64,000 bases of DNA, taken from the NCBI GenBank assembly GCA_947311845.1, contig CAMZMU010000117.1, positions 78,904,394-78,968,393 of the forward strand, given 5' to 3'. This document shows positions 12,497-23,019 of the stretch, in pieces (positions within the stretch are counted from its first letter, which is position 1; each line of letters starts with the position of its first letter). Source of the stretch: Poa pratensis. Taxonomy: Eukaryota; Streptophyta; Magnoliopsida; Poales; Poaceae. The position numbers and the translations under genes were made by a program. The notes beneath the pieces were generated by a model. It did not search any database. It saw only the letters and a program-made list of their open reading frames with translations, and was not told where the DNA came from.

Positions 12497-12727
12497 GAGT
12501 ATCTCCGCTCGCAGCACTCAAAGTCCCCCTCCCAAAAGGCCTATAGGGAGCTCCAGGCAAAAATCATCGCCCACTCGCGCACCCCAAATATTATTTTCGG
12601 AGCTACCGAGGCAAACTCAACCTGTGGGGTGTGTATTGGGAGCGCCGGACGAAACGGAGGAAACTGCACATAGCACTCCTTTCGGCTCCAATCCGGACAC
12701 ATTGGGAGAGAGCGAGTGGAGATGTTC
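12497..12727. mobile_element. PIF/Harbinger-type MITE with TAA target duplication
   Basis: The 231-bp element starts GAGTATCTCCGCTCGC and ends with the inverted counterpart (GCGAGTGGAGATGTTC), 13 of 16 positions matching. Both ends are flanked by TAA (12494-12496 and 12728-12730). A 3-bp TAA/TTA target duplication is the mark of PIF/Harbinger elements. The interior has no coding capacity. Confidence 0.8.
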
Positions 12728-12730
12728 TAA

Positions 12731-13475
12731 GTCAACCAAATCATAGAAAATCTAAGTAATTAGTCATGGCAAGCAAGTCAACAAATGGAAATTTAAAAGA
12801 ATACTTCTGAAAAGTAAATGTCATATACTACTATATATGAAAGTAGGTCGGATTCACCCTCAGTTATGCCCTCCACGTCGCCCTTTGAACACCAGCCGTC
12901 CGATCGAGCTCACGGACGGTCCAGATCGGCCCCGAAGCCGCGCAGCACTGTAGCAACACTGTAGCTCGGGACTTTCTACCAATCAGAGCTCGCGCACGAT
13001 TTTTGGCGCAGCCAAGTTCGCAAAGACAAACTCGCAAACCCAAAAATAGTATATCATAGACCATGGGGCATATTGGCTTGCATGAGGTTCAACCAAGCTC
13101 GCAAGATCCTATTTCCGTCGTGTTTGGTCACATGTATGAGGGGTCATACCTGCATGATGCCTAAAACACCCCTTAACTAGGCCTGGGAAACAATGTTTCC
13201 AACGAGTGGTAGCTCGATGGGAACAAGGCGGGTGATGGAGGGAGATAGAGGGTGAATTTACCTCTCTTACTTATAATATTTGAGTAGGGTGTGCAGAGGA
13301 ATCTTATCATACCGGATACATTGTTCGTAGTTGTAGTTCAGGTGTGGCTGTTTTTGGTCGGTAAGAGGCCTAGTAAATGTTGAGTCCATGTGACAAGATA
13401 TATCTGATGTCATGCCAAGATCAAGAGGCACTGGTAAACTTGAAAATATCTAGAATTATGATGATGCAAAGTCTA
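12731..13475. other. Unassigned intergenic DNA
   Basis: No gene is supported here. About 12850-13060 is a GC-richer block that I cannot assign to a family. The right part leads into the decayed transposase and may be more of the same dead element. Confidence 0.4.
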
Positions 13476-13745
13476 CCAGCATGCTTCGGATGAGAAGAGA
13501 CCCCTCTCTTCCACCTTTGCGACACGCTTTGAAAGAGGGGTTTGCGGTTAGATAGCATCCAAATAACTGTGGATGGTCAAGTTGAAATGTTCCTTTATGT
13601 TCTAGGTCACAACCAGATATGTAGAGTGATTAAGAACACCTTAAAAATATTCGTAGAGACAATCCACGAATATTTCAAACAAGTCTTCTAGGTAGATGGT
13701 AGAGACGTTATGATCAAGCCACCAACTGGCCAGTGAAGATAAGTA
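13476..13745 (+). pseudogene. Decayed PIF/Harbinger (HARBI1-type) transposase fragment
   Basis: Plus-strand translation, switching frames, gives MLRMRRD, then EMFLYVLGHNQICRVIKNTL, ETIHEYFKQVF, a stop, and MIKPPTG. This order matches the N-terminal part of plant HARBI1-like nucleases, where a RMRRDVF block is followed by a MFLHxVGHNxRFRVIK block, a TISRYFxxVL block and a LIKPP block. Several stops and frame changes make it non-functional. It sits immediately left of the 1.5-kb tandem array. The DDE catalytic part is absent or unrecognisable. The assignment rests on remembered family motifs. Confidence 0.6.
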
Positions 13746-14501
13746 CTAGCCCAAGATGATATCCATATTTCAACGTAACCCGCCCTCCGCGGAAATATTC
13801 ATCAAAATACAATCGATCATATGTATATTGATCGAACGAAGTGAGGACCTGATGGAATCTACGGGAACAGCTGTTCGAAGATATATAGAAGGTATCATTT
13901 GTATTGTTACCACATTCATGATCACCCGATTACGTACGTATCTCATGTTTCCGCCTTGATTTTTTGTCAACATGTAGAGTCCTAGATAGAATTAAATCTC
14001 AATCTAGAGGGCCATGAAGTCATCGATCATTTAAATTTTAGTTATTTCCATTATAGTGCATTCATGTGGTTCATCTGACAAATGGAGAGTAGAAGTATCA
14101 TGTAAAAAGAGTTTAAATATCATCCCAAAATTTGTCCTTTTATGGTGGTGCTAATAGTTTATCAATTGCGTTTGAGTATGCTTACACTTAATACATGGAG
14201 TATGTTTTTCAATAGAACATTGTGACACTAAAAAATATCTCTCAAGTGCAAGCAACATTGTCTCCGAAAGCGTCCATTATAACGATCTGTGGTTGGTGCA
14301 AAATGAACATGCAAGGGGTAATAATAGTAGTGGCTACTGCACATAGGGAAGTATCCATGTTACAGGATTAGATCCCGTGAAAGAAACCAAACTTGTACAC
14401 ACGTCTCTTTGGAAGGACAATATTTTATTTTCTTGTGCATACCCTAAATTCTCGATGCCTCCCAAGCTCGATTGTAAGAACAAGAAAGGAAATACTATGT
14501 A

Positions 14502-14624
14502 CTCCCTCCGTTCCAATTTAATTGACTTGCTATCCACCAAATATGGATATATCTAGACATGTTACATGTATAGATACATCCACATGTGGTGAATAGCAAG
14601 TCAATTAAATTAGAATGGAGGGAG
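14502..14624. mobile_element. Stowaway (Tc1/Mariner) MITE with TA duplication
   Basis: The 123-bp element has inverted ends CTCCCTCCGTTCC and GGAATGGAGGGAG-type (one mismatch region), flanked by TA on both sides. It can fold on itself along most of its length. The equivalent place in tandem unit 2 (around 17832-17845, 'aaatactacgtatatatgggg') lacks it, which is a natural empty site. Confidence 0.88.
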
Positions 14625-15611
14625 TACGTATATATGGGGCAACCACAACAGGATTGGACAACAAGAGCCTTGCATGTTGATAACCATGTGCGTGCCATTA
14701 CTCTACCAGCCCAATCCATCTATATGATGTAACCATATTATAACACCGATCATATAATGTGATATTTCTCTTTATTTATCACCAACCCAACTCAATATGC
14801 CATCACCACGTTGATGTCTTTGTGCAGTTGTACTCAGTTCAGTTGTACTCAGCCGCAGTTACGCTTGGGAGGCAATGACGAATAAAGGAGTGGCCCTAAT
14901 GTATGCTTTTAGTGGTTGAAAGAAGAACATAGTACCAAATCTCTCAATACTGGTTGGGTTAATTGTCGAAAGTTAGCTTGCAACATTCACTAGCAGAACG
15001 ATCAAGTTTTGGTATTTTTTGCTCACTAGGAAAAGAAAAGGAATACCCTATACAAATTTAGTTAGCGCAAAATCCAAAAGTCACGTTGTTTTAAATTTGG
15101 CTAACTAAATTTTAAGTTTTTCATCCCAATACCAATTCTACCATTTGAGATAATATTCGAGCAAAAAAGGAAAAAGTACAATCATTTTGTCGGATTCAAG
15201 CAAGAAACTGAGTTCCTCCACCACTGTGACTTATGCAAGAACTTTTGATGTTTCTCGTATTTTTTATAAAGTACATGTTTAATTACGAAGTGTATGATTT
15301 ATACTAGACTAACTTTTCACTAGGATTGTGCTCTATTACCCTCCGTGGAAATATTGATCGAAATACAGTCATATCACTAGTACAAAACGACACATCGGAT
15401 AACCCTCTATGGAAACGGCACGAGTTAGGCGATGGAAGAATGAGTCCCGCGCGCTTCCGCGAGTGCGCGCGCGCTAGCCGGTCGATGGGCCTGACACAAT
15501 GGTAACGAAGGTGAAAAACAGAGAAACAACTCCGTTGCGGATAAGCCCACAACAGATACGGAGTTCTGGCAATCTCTGTTTCCCATGTGAAGGCCCATTA
15601 AGCGGTGCCCG

Positions 15612-15619
15612 TATAAATA
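15612..15619 (+). promoter_or_regulatory. TATA-box-like word upstream of the CACTA-borne ORFs
   Basis: The word tataaata lies 92 bp before the first ATG (15704) of the small CACTA element. It is followed by a CT-rich leader and 'ctaaccctaaccg', an arrangement typical of plant gene promoters. Activity is inferred, not shown. Confidence 0.4.
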
Positions 15620-15812
15620 TCATCCACTTCAGTGTATCTCACTCTCACTTTCCCCAGGTCCTAACCCTAACCGCACACTCTCATCACCTACTTCACTCCC
15701 TCGATGGCGAGCCCCTCCGTCACCGACGGAATTCAGGATAGAGCCTCTTCCTCCGAGACGCCAACCGGAGGCGAACCTCCACGACAACTGTGACGAGGTC
15801 CACAACAGATCC

Positions 15813-16202
15813 ATGACGGCGGCGGCCCCCGACGCCCAGATCTCGTCCTCCTCGGACGATGAGGACTCAGATCTGGAGGTCGGTCTCCTCCTCTCTCGCG
15901 CCGCCTTTGAGCGCGAGCGCGCCGACGGTGTCGTTTTGGCGTCTGCGATGGAGAGAGCTGTCCACATCTCCGCCGCCGAGCACGCGATAGAAGCCGACGA
16001 GGAGGCGTTGTTCCAGACGCAGCTCCGGGCGGCCATACACCGGTCTCTTCTCCCTGGCCAGGGCCCTGGGCCAGATGCGGCGGCGGAGGAGGAGGACGCT
16101 CCGGTGTTCGAGGAGGATGAGGTCTCCTCTGATGTCTCCTCTGACAGTGGCTTCGGCGCCTGGGACGCAATCCACGACGGAAAGAGACCCCGCCTCGCCT
16201 AA
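15813..16202 (+). CDS. Acidic 129-aa ORF inside the small CACTA element, unknown function
   Basis: I do not recognise this protein. It starts MTAAAPDAQISSSSDDEDSD, is rich in Asp, Glu, Ser and Ala, and has a helical-looking middle (RAAFERERADGVVLASAMER and following). It ends with a basic tail, GKRPRLA. There is no membrane segment or catalytic motif. An upstream 29-codon ORF begins at ATG 15704 and stops at 15793, 19 bp before this ATG. Right after the TAA comes ggtaaat, a possible splice donor, so the frame could be one exon of a captured host gene. The position between CACTA ends and downstream of a TATA-like word suggests a captured gene fragment or an element-encoded accessory protein. 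Coding status is uncertain. Confidence 0.4.
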   Translation: MTAAAPDAQISSSSDDEDSDLEVGLLLSRAAFERERADGVVLASAMERAVHISAAEHAIEADEEALFQTQLRAAIHRSLLPGQGPGPDAAAEEEDAPVFEEDEVSSDVSSDSGFGAWDAIHDGKRPRLA

Positions 16203-16219
16203 GGTAAATGACCACTCTT

Positions 16220-16620
16220 TTTACTATGTATTTGCTATGTTAGAGTACTTATTTAGCTTGATTTGCTCTGTTATTTAGCTATGTTTTTGCTCTGTCGGCT
16301 ACTTATTTAGATCGGTTTGCTCTGTTATTTAGCTCTGTTCAGCTGTGTATTTGCTCTGTCAGTTACTTATTTAGATCGGTTTGCTCTGTTATTTAGCTAT
16401 GTTCAGCTATGTATTTGCTCTGTCAGCTACTTATTTAGCTCGGTTTACTCTGTTAGTTAGCTATGTTCAGCTATGTATTTGTTCTGTTAGCTACTTATTT
16501 TGCCTTGTTAGCTACTTATCCCACTCCAGCTTGCTATGTTATTTCTTTCTAGTTAGCTCTGTATTTTGCTCTGTTTACTGCTTATTGGCTCTGTTTATTA
16601 GTTCTGTTTGCTGTTTTTAA
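16220..16620. repeat. Degenerate tandem repeat in the CACTA element
   Basis: Roughly 60-bp degenerate units are built from 'tatttgctctgt', 'gctacttatttag' and 'ctctgttatttagctatgttcag'. About six partial copies run from 16220 to 16620. Such arrays often lie inside or near the ends of CACTA elements; no coding meaning is seen. Confidence 0.75.
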
Positions 16621-19372
16621 CAAAGAATATTCTTTGTGTCAAGGGCTTGGTGGATGCTTGGTGACGATGTTGTTGCCGTGAAGACCTAGGAGTGGGGCTC
16701 CGTACACGGTGCCGTCACCAGGAGCAGTACATTTTGTGCAGCAGGATGAAGACAGTCGATGATCATCTGGCGGCCGTGAAGACATAGGATCAGAGCTCCA
16801 GCCACGCGCACCGATGAACTTTTGTAAAGCAGGGCGTACAGGAATACGGTGACGACCGGGCGGCCGTCTAGTCGCATGGAGCATGGCTCCATCGACGGCA
16901 CAGACCATCACCGTGTTTTTTTTTGTTTTCCTGTAACACTTATTAGAAACGGTGATTAGCAAACTCCGTGTCTAATGTGAAACATATCAGTAACGATCTA
17001 ATATAATAACCGTTGCCCATGTTAGGGGCAACGGTTTATCAACTCTGTTGCCATTGAGCTCTTCACATCAGTGACAGGGTCGGGGACACGGACCCTTTCT
17101 CCGTTTTCGATGGGGGTTTTGTCCCGTTTCCGATGTGTCGTTTTGTACTAGTGTCTCAAACGAAGTGAGGACCTGATGGAATCAGCGGGAGCAGCTGCTT
17201 GAAGATATATAGAAAGAATCATTTGTATTATTACCACATGCATGATCACCCGGTTAATTACGTACGTACCTCATGTTTCCGCCTTGATTTTTGTCAACAT
17301 GTAGAGTCCTAGATAGAATTAAACGCTCAATCTAGAGGGCCATCATGTAATCGATAATTCAAATTTTACTTATTTCCATTGTAGTGCATTCATGTGGTTA
17401 ATCTAACAAATGGAGAGTAAAATTAGACCGTAAAAAATTGTTTAAATATAATCCCAAAATCTGTCCTTCTATGGTGGTGCTGATAGTTTATCGAATGTGT
17501 TTGAGTATGCTTACACTTGATACATAGATTATATTTTGCCATAGAACATTGTGACGCTAAATGTATCTTTTATTCTTTCAAGTGGAAGCAACATTGTCTC
17601 TGAAAGCGTCCGTTATAACGATCCGCGATGGGTATAAACTGAAGACGCAAGGGGTAATAATAGTAATGGCTACTGATTATGGGGAAGTCTTGATGTTACA
17701 GGATAAGATGTCGTTAAAACGAACCAAACGTGTATACACGTCTCTCCGGAAGGACAACATTTTAGGCTTTCTTGTGCATACCCTAAATTCTCGATGCCTC
17801 CCAAGCTCAATTGTAAGAACAAGAAAGGAAATACTACGTATATATGGGGAACCACAAGTGGATTGGACAACAAGAGCCTAGCATGTTGATAACCATGTGC
17901 ATGCGCTTACTCTACCATTGCAATCCATCTATATGAATCATGTAACCATATTATAACATCAATCTTATAATGTGGTATTTCTCTTTATTTATCACGAACC
18001 CAACTCAATATGCCATCATCATGTTGATATCCATGTGCAGTTGTACCCAGTTCAACTGTACTCAGCAGAAGTTAGGCTTGGGAGGCAATGAGGAATAAAG
18101 GAGTGGCCTTAACGTATGCTTTAGTGGTTGAAAGAAGAACGACGTACCAATCTCTTAATATTGGTTGGGTTATAATTATCGAAAGTTAGCTTGCAACATT
18201 CACTAGCAGAACGAATAAGTTTTGATATTTTTTGCTCACTAGGAAAAGAAAAGGAATCCATATACAGATTTAGTTAGCGCAAAATCCAAAAGTCATGCTG
18301 TTCTAAATTTGGCTAATCAAAATTTAAATCTATCATCCCAATACCAATTCTACCATTTGAGATAATATTCGAGCAAAAAAAGGAAAAAATCCCTCATTTT
18401 GTCGTATTCAAGCAAGTAGCTAAGTTCCTCCACCACTATGACTTATGCAAGAACTTTTGATGTTTCCGTATTTTTTTATCAAGTACATGTTTATGACAAA
18501 GTGTATGTTTTGATCAGAAATTTAAACTAGATCAACTTTTCATTAGGATTGTGTTCTATTACCCTTCGTGGAAATTTTGATCGAAGAAGTGCGGTCCTAT
18601 GTATAGTGAGTGAACATAGTCGCGACCTGATGAATCAACGGGAGCGCGGCCACTCGAAGATATATTGAACGTATTGTTACCACATGCATGATCACTCAAT
18701 TACGGACCTGATCTTTCCGCCTAGATTTTTGTCAACAGGTAGATTTAGTCCTAGATAGAAGTACACGCTCAACCTAGAGGGCCATCAAGTCATCGATAAT
18801 TTTAAATTTTAGTTATTTCCATTGTAGTGCATTCATGTGGTTAATCCGACAAATGGATATATATATAGTAGAAGTAGCTCCTAAAAAAAGAGTTCAATAT
18901 AAGTTGTCCTTTTCCGGTGGTGCTAATAGTTTATAGATTGCATTTGAGTCTCCTTACACTTGATACATAGAAATGTGTTTTGCCATCCAACATAGTGACG
19001 CTAAATGTATCTCTCTAGTGCAAGCAACATTGTCTCTGAAAGCATCCATTATAACGATTTGTGGTGGGTCCAAACTGAACATGCAAGGGGTAAAGATGGT
19101 AGTGGCTACTGAACATGATGAAATCTTGATGTTACAGAATTATATATTGTAAAAATGAGCCAAACGTGTACGCACATCTCTTCAGAAGGATAACTTTTCA
19201 GTTGTTTTGTGCCTACCCTAAATTCCCGATGCCTCCCAAGCTCGATTGGAAGAACAAGAAAGGAAATACTATGTACCTATATATGAGGCAACCACAAGAG
19301 GATTGGAGAATAAGAGCCTTGCATGTTGACAACCATGTGTGTGCGAGTGTCTATAGCATCAATCTTATAATG

Positions 19373-22300
19373 TGTAATACCCCGTAGTTTAGAGAGTCGG
19401 AAGGGTAGAATTAGAATTTGTGCATTTGCATGACATGCATCTGAAAACACGGGAAATTTTGGCGCGTTAAATTAAACGATGCATCTGAAAACACGGGAAA
19501 TTTTGGCGCGTTAAATTAAACGATGCAAAGTGATCGATGATTCTCTCGACACGATGAATTAGGGTTTAGATCATCTGGTGGAGTGTGAAAAACTTAGACA
19601 TGATCTTTTTAACAACCAAATTGAGACGAGAATCTTTAGTCGAGGCAATCCAGAATTGGACATGACCTTTCCTAATTCTCGACATTTCTAGTCATAATTC
19701 AATAACATGACATGTTCATAGTTTAAACACTCATAGAAACAATAAATTCAAATCCCCATATCTAGGATCATCTCATTACATCATTCATCCAAACATCATC
19801 TCACAAGAATGAGTTTAACACGTCAATTCATCATCTTATCTCACACACTAAAATAACTCATTTTACATCCATCCCAAATACAATATGATGATCAAATGTC
19901 CAAAGTCTATTTAAGTTACATCATATGGAATTTAAATACAAGATCAAAATGAAAGAATCAATATTACAAGTTTAATCGAATATGTACATATCTCATCCAA
20001 ATACAAAGAAAGTTACACAAGATTAAAAGAAAAGCCTAGCTAAATCTTTATCTTCTTATTTTTCCAATCTTCATCTTCAATTCATTACCTGCAAAATAAA
20101 CAAAGACAAAAGAAAGGGGGGTTGTGATTAAAATGTTTGCCTTCACCACAAGGGTGAGGCAATTTAATATTGGAACTTAACTAATGAATATTAGGAACTT
20201 GTCCTAATATCCAAATATTGACTAGAGGGATCAATATTGAATCGAAGGCAACAATGGATCATATTTTGGATCATCCTGAGGCAACTAGGCAACAAGGGAC
20301 AAGAGGCAACAATAATCCAATTGAGAGAAGGGACAAAAGGCAACACTGATTCAATGAGGCATATTCATCTGATCCATATCTATTTATCATAGGCAACATA
20401 TTAATCCCTCTAATCTAGTCAAGCTCCTAAACAAGAAAGCTCACATTAAAATATTTCTCCAATGGTATTAATTACCAAGGAAGAAAATAGACAAATGCTA
20501 AAGTCTACAATCAGAAATTATTAAGCCACATGATCACCACCCATAACTTGGAAAGCCACCAATTTCTCACAAGCCCACAAAAGAGAATAAGCCCACAAGT
20601 CCATCTAGCAACAAAAGCCACTTGGCTTGCCTAAGAATAAATCCTACAAAGAGATAATACCAAGCTTGAATGGATAAGCTTGCCACATAGGAGAGTTATC
20701 CACAAGCAAAATATCTACCATAGCTTGAACCCCAAGTAATGCCTATACATGAGGACTTGACACCCAAGCACCTTATTCATCCTTGTAAAACATGAGTCAT
20801 CTAGTTGTGTGGCAGCACCACAACAACTAGGCAGCAGTATATAAACACCACCACAGCCTTCTAGCCACTCCATTTGCTCACAAATTCATTTCTAGCAAAT
20901 AGCCAGATGTACTACAAGTTCTAGCCAACAGCCAAATCCTTTACAAACCGCACCATATGTTTCTTCCAGCAAGCAAATCACACCAGCTACTGTTCTAGCA
21001 CCAAGAACAACCAAAAACCACAAGCCAATCATGAAGATCACCTAAACCATCTACCACAAGCCACTAAACCCAAGAAGGAGGCCAGTAGCAGAAGAAGACA
21101 GTAGAACTACAAGAAGCAGTCCAGAAGAGGTGGTTGAACCCTGGAGCAAGATCTGACTCTTCCGTAGCTTGATCTGCTCTACACCCAAGGTTGTTAAACA
21201 TATGAGCTAGAGAGTGATTTAGCAGGTTCTGTAAATGACAGAACCATGCATGAGTGATTAATTAGCATCTGTTCTTAACAGAACCTTGCAAGCAAGGTAA
21301 GGTGCTATAGAAAAGTAATTAGCACAGCAGAGAACTTCTGTTTTGTGCTAGGAATAGGACAGAGTGAGACAGGAAGTGAAGTTGAGTGCAATATCATTTT
21401 GTTTGAGCATCTATAGAAGTAAGGGGTTGATCTTAGTGTAGCATCTGTTCTTATTTTGCTTAATAAAGCATCACCCACATGACAGTGAACCAGCAGAGCT
21501 GGATTAGCTGTTCATATCAAAGCTGTGCATCTAGAGGAAGCACAGGAAAACATAAAAACATCTCTAATCGAGCAAGCTTGCTGTGTAACTCAACATGGAG
21601 GCGTCACAGCAAACAAACATGATTAAATCATGCTATAAATAAACTAATCATCACTGCTAGTATTAATTCTAGCTCAGAAATAATTTTCCTTTCACACATA
21701 TCACATCTATGAGCAAGAAATGATCTCCACAATACTCCAGAGGCAGTGGGAAGATCTATACATGCATGATCTACACCATATACCTCTACTGCATACACAG
21801 AGAGGAGAGCAGGGCAGCACATAAAAATCGATCAAGAATACATTTCTAAATCATTCCAACTACCCTTCAACTAGATTTTCACTAGGAGGATAGAAAGAAG
21901 TGTTTCTCTCAGATTGGCATAGAGTTGCTATGCTAAATCATCACAGAGATTAAAAGCCACACATTAGTATCTGTTCTTATCAAAATTTAGGCCTCAGCCT
22001 TTGCATCATCGGCTAGGCTAAGATATCAAGCATAAAATCTGTTCTTATCAAATTAATTAACCAAATCCTGTCCAGGAATATCTCTCCTAAATCATTTCAG
22101 CAACATTAGCATCACCAGATCATGCTTGGCATGGATCTGAGCACAGGGCACACTCCCAGGAGGCACCACAGGAGTAACTCATGATCAACAAACCAGCACA
22201 TGGGCACAAAATCATCCAATAATACATCTTAACAAAATAGGCAGTGCATCATATTTAATCCTGCTATACCAGGGCATCAGATCATCCAAATATTCGTGGG

Positions 22301-22984
22301 AAACATCCACACAACATCATCTAGATGAGTAAATCATCTAGATTTCTTCCCGGAAATTAAATTGACAGAAACAACAAGTGACTAAACTGAATATTTCTTT
22401 AGTTAAACCACAGTCCGAGACCAACCAGAGACCATAAGCTCGATTTCATGCACAAGTTCATCACCTGGATGAACTGGAGCAGTACCACATCCCCTGGAAC
22501 AGGGGAAAACCCTAAATTACACACGGTTTAAGCAACAGATGCTCGAGCAGGGTATTAGGAAGAGGAGAAGCATCTAGAAGAAGCACCAGAGTGTCTAGAA
22601 CTAGAAGCAGTGGAGAAGCACTTACCAAGCGGCCATTGCCGTAGCTCCGAGGCGACGAGGCGGTGCTCGTGCAACCTCTGGAGGGGGCAAACGGCAGTAG
22701 AGGACACATAGAACAGCACCAGAGCACCAAGAGCAGCTCGGAGGCTTCCATGGCGCCGCACAGCGCGGAATCGTGCGCCGTCACCGAAACACTAGCTGAG
22801 GGGATCGAGTTGCGCCACTAACTAGAGGGCAGTAGAGACGAATCGCGTGGACAGGAAGGAAGAGCAGAGAGAGGAGAGCGTTTTGCTCCACAGCACGGCG
22901 GAGGAGGTGGCCGGAGTTGGCCGGAGCAGCTCGGGAGAGCACGGCGGCAGCATATCGCCAGGGGAATCGCGAGAGAGAAGCACT

Positions 22985-23019
<35 letters not shown>

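Larger units (their letters stand above)
15375..17153 (+). mobile_element. Small non-autonomous CACTA element carrying a gene-like cassette
   Basis: The ends are CACTAGTACAAAACGACACA and its inverse (ending gtcgttttgtactagtg), with at least 23 terminal bases matching in inverted orientation. The flanking triplets are tat and tct, a near but not exact 3-bp duplication. The element lies in tandem unit 2, and unit 1 has no insertion at the matching place. Inside are a TATA-like word, a 29-codon ORF, a 129-codon acidic ORF, and a tandem run of 'tttgctctgttatttagct' words. No transposase was seen, so it would need one in trans. Confidence 0.85.
13780..19372. repeat. Tandem array of about 1.5-kb units (three copies, interrupted)
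   Basis: Three diverged direct copies begin near 13780, 15337 and 18561, each with a word like 'ccgtggaaatatt.atcgaa'. Each continues through shared landmarks: 'gacctgatggaatc', 'tgtcaacatgtagagtcctagatagaa', 'agtgcattcatgtggtt', 'cccaagctcgattg' and 'caccaacccaactcaatatgcc'. Unit 1 is about 1557 bp including a Stowaway insertion. Unit 2 is about 1445 bp after removing the CACTA element. Unit 3 is split by the giant LTR element at 19372 and resumes at 40002 for about 45 bp. No coding function is recognised. Confidence 0.8.

Noticed and set aside
21628..22784. Short minus-strand frames repeated in both giant LTRs as protein genes
   Set aside because: They are under 130 codons and lie within the LTR. 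They are mentioned only as a possible captured leader/exon, not as confirmed coding sequence.
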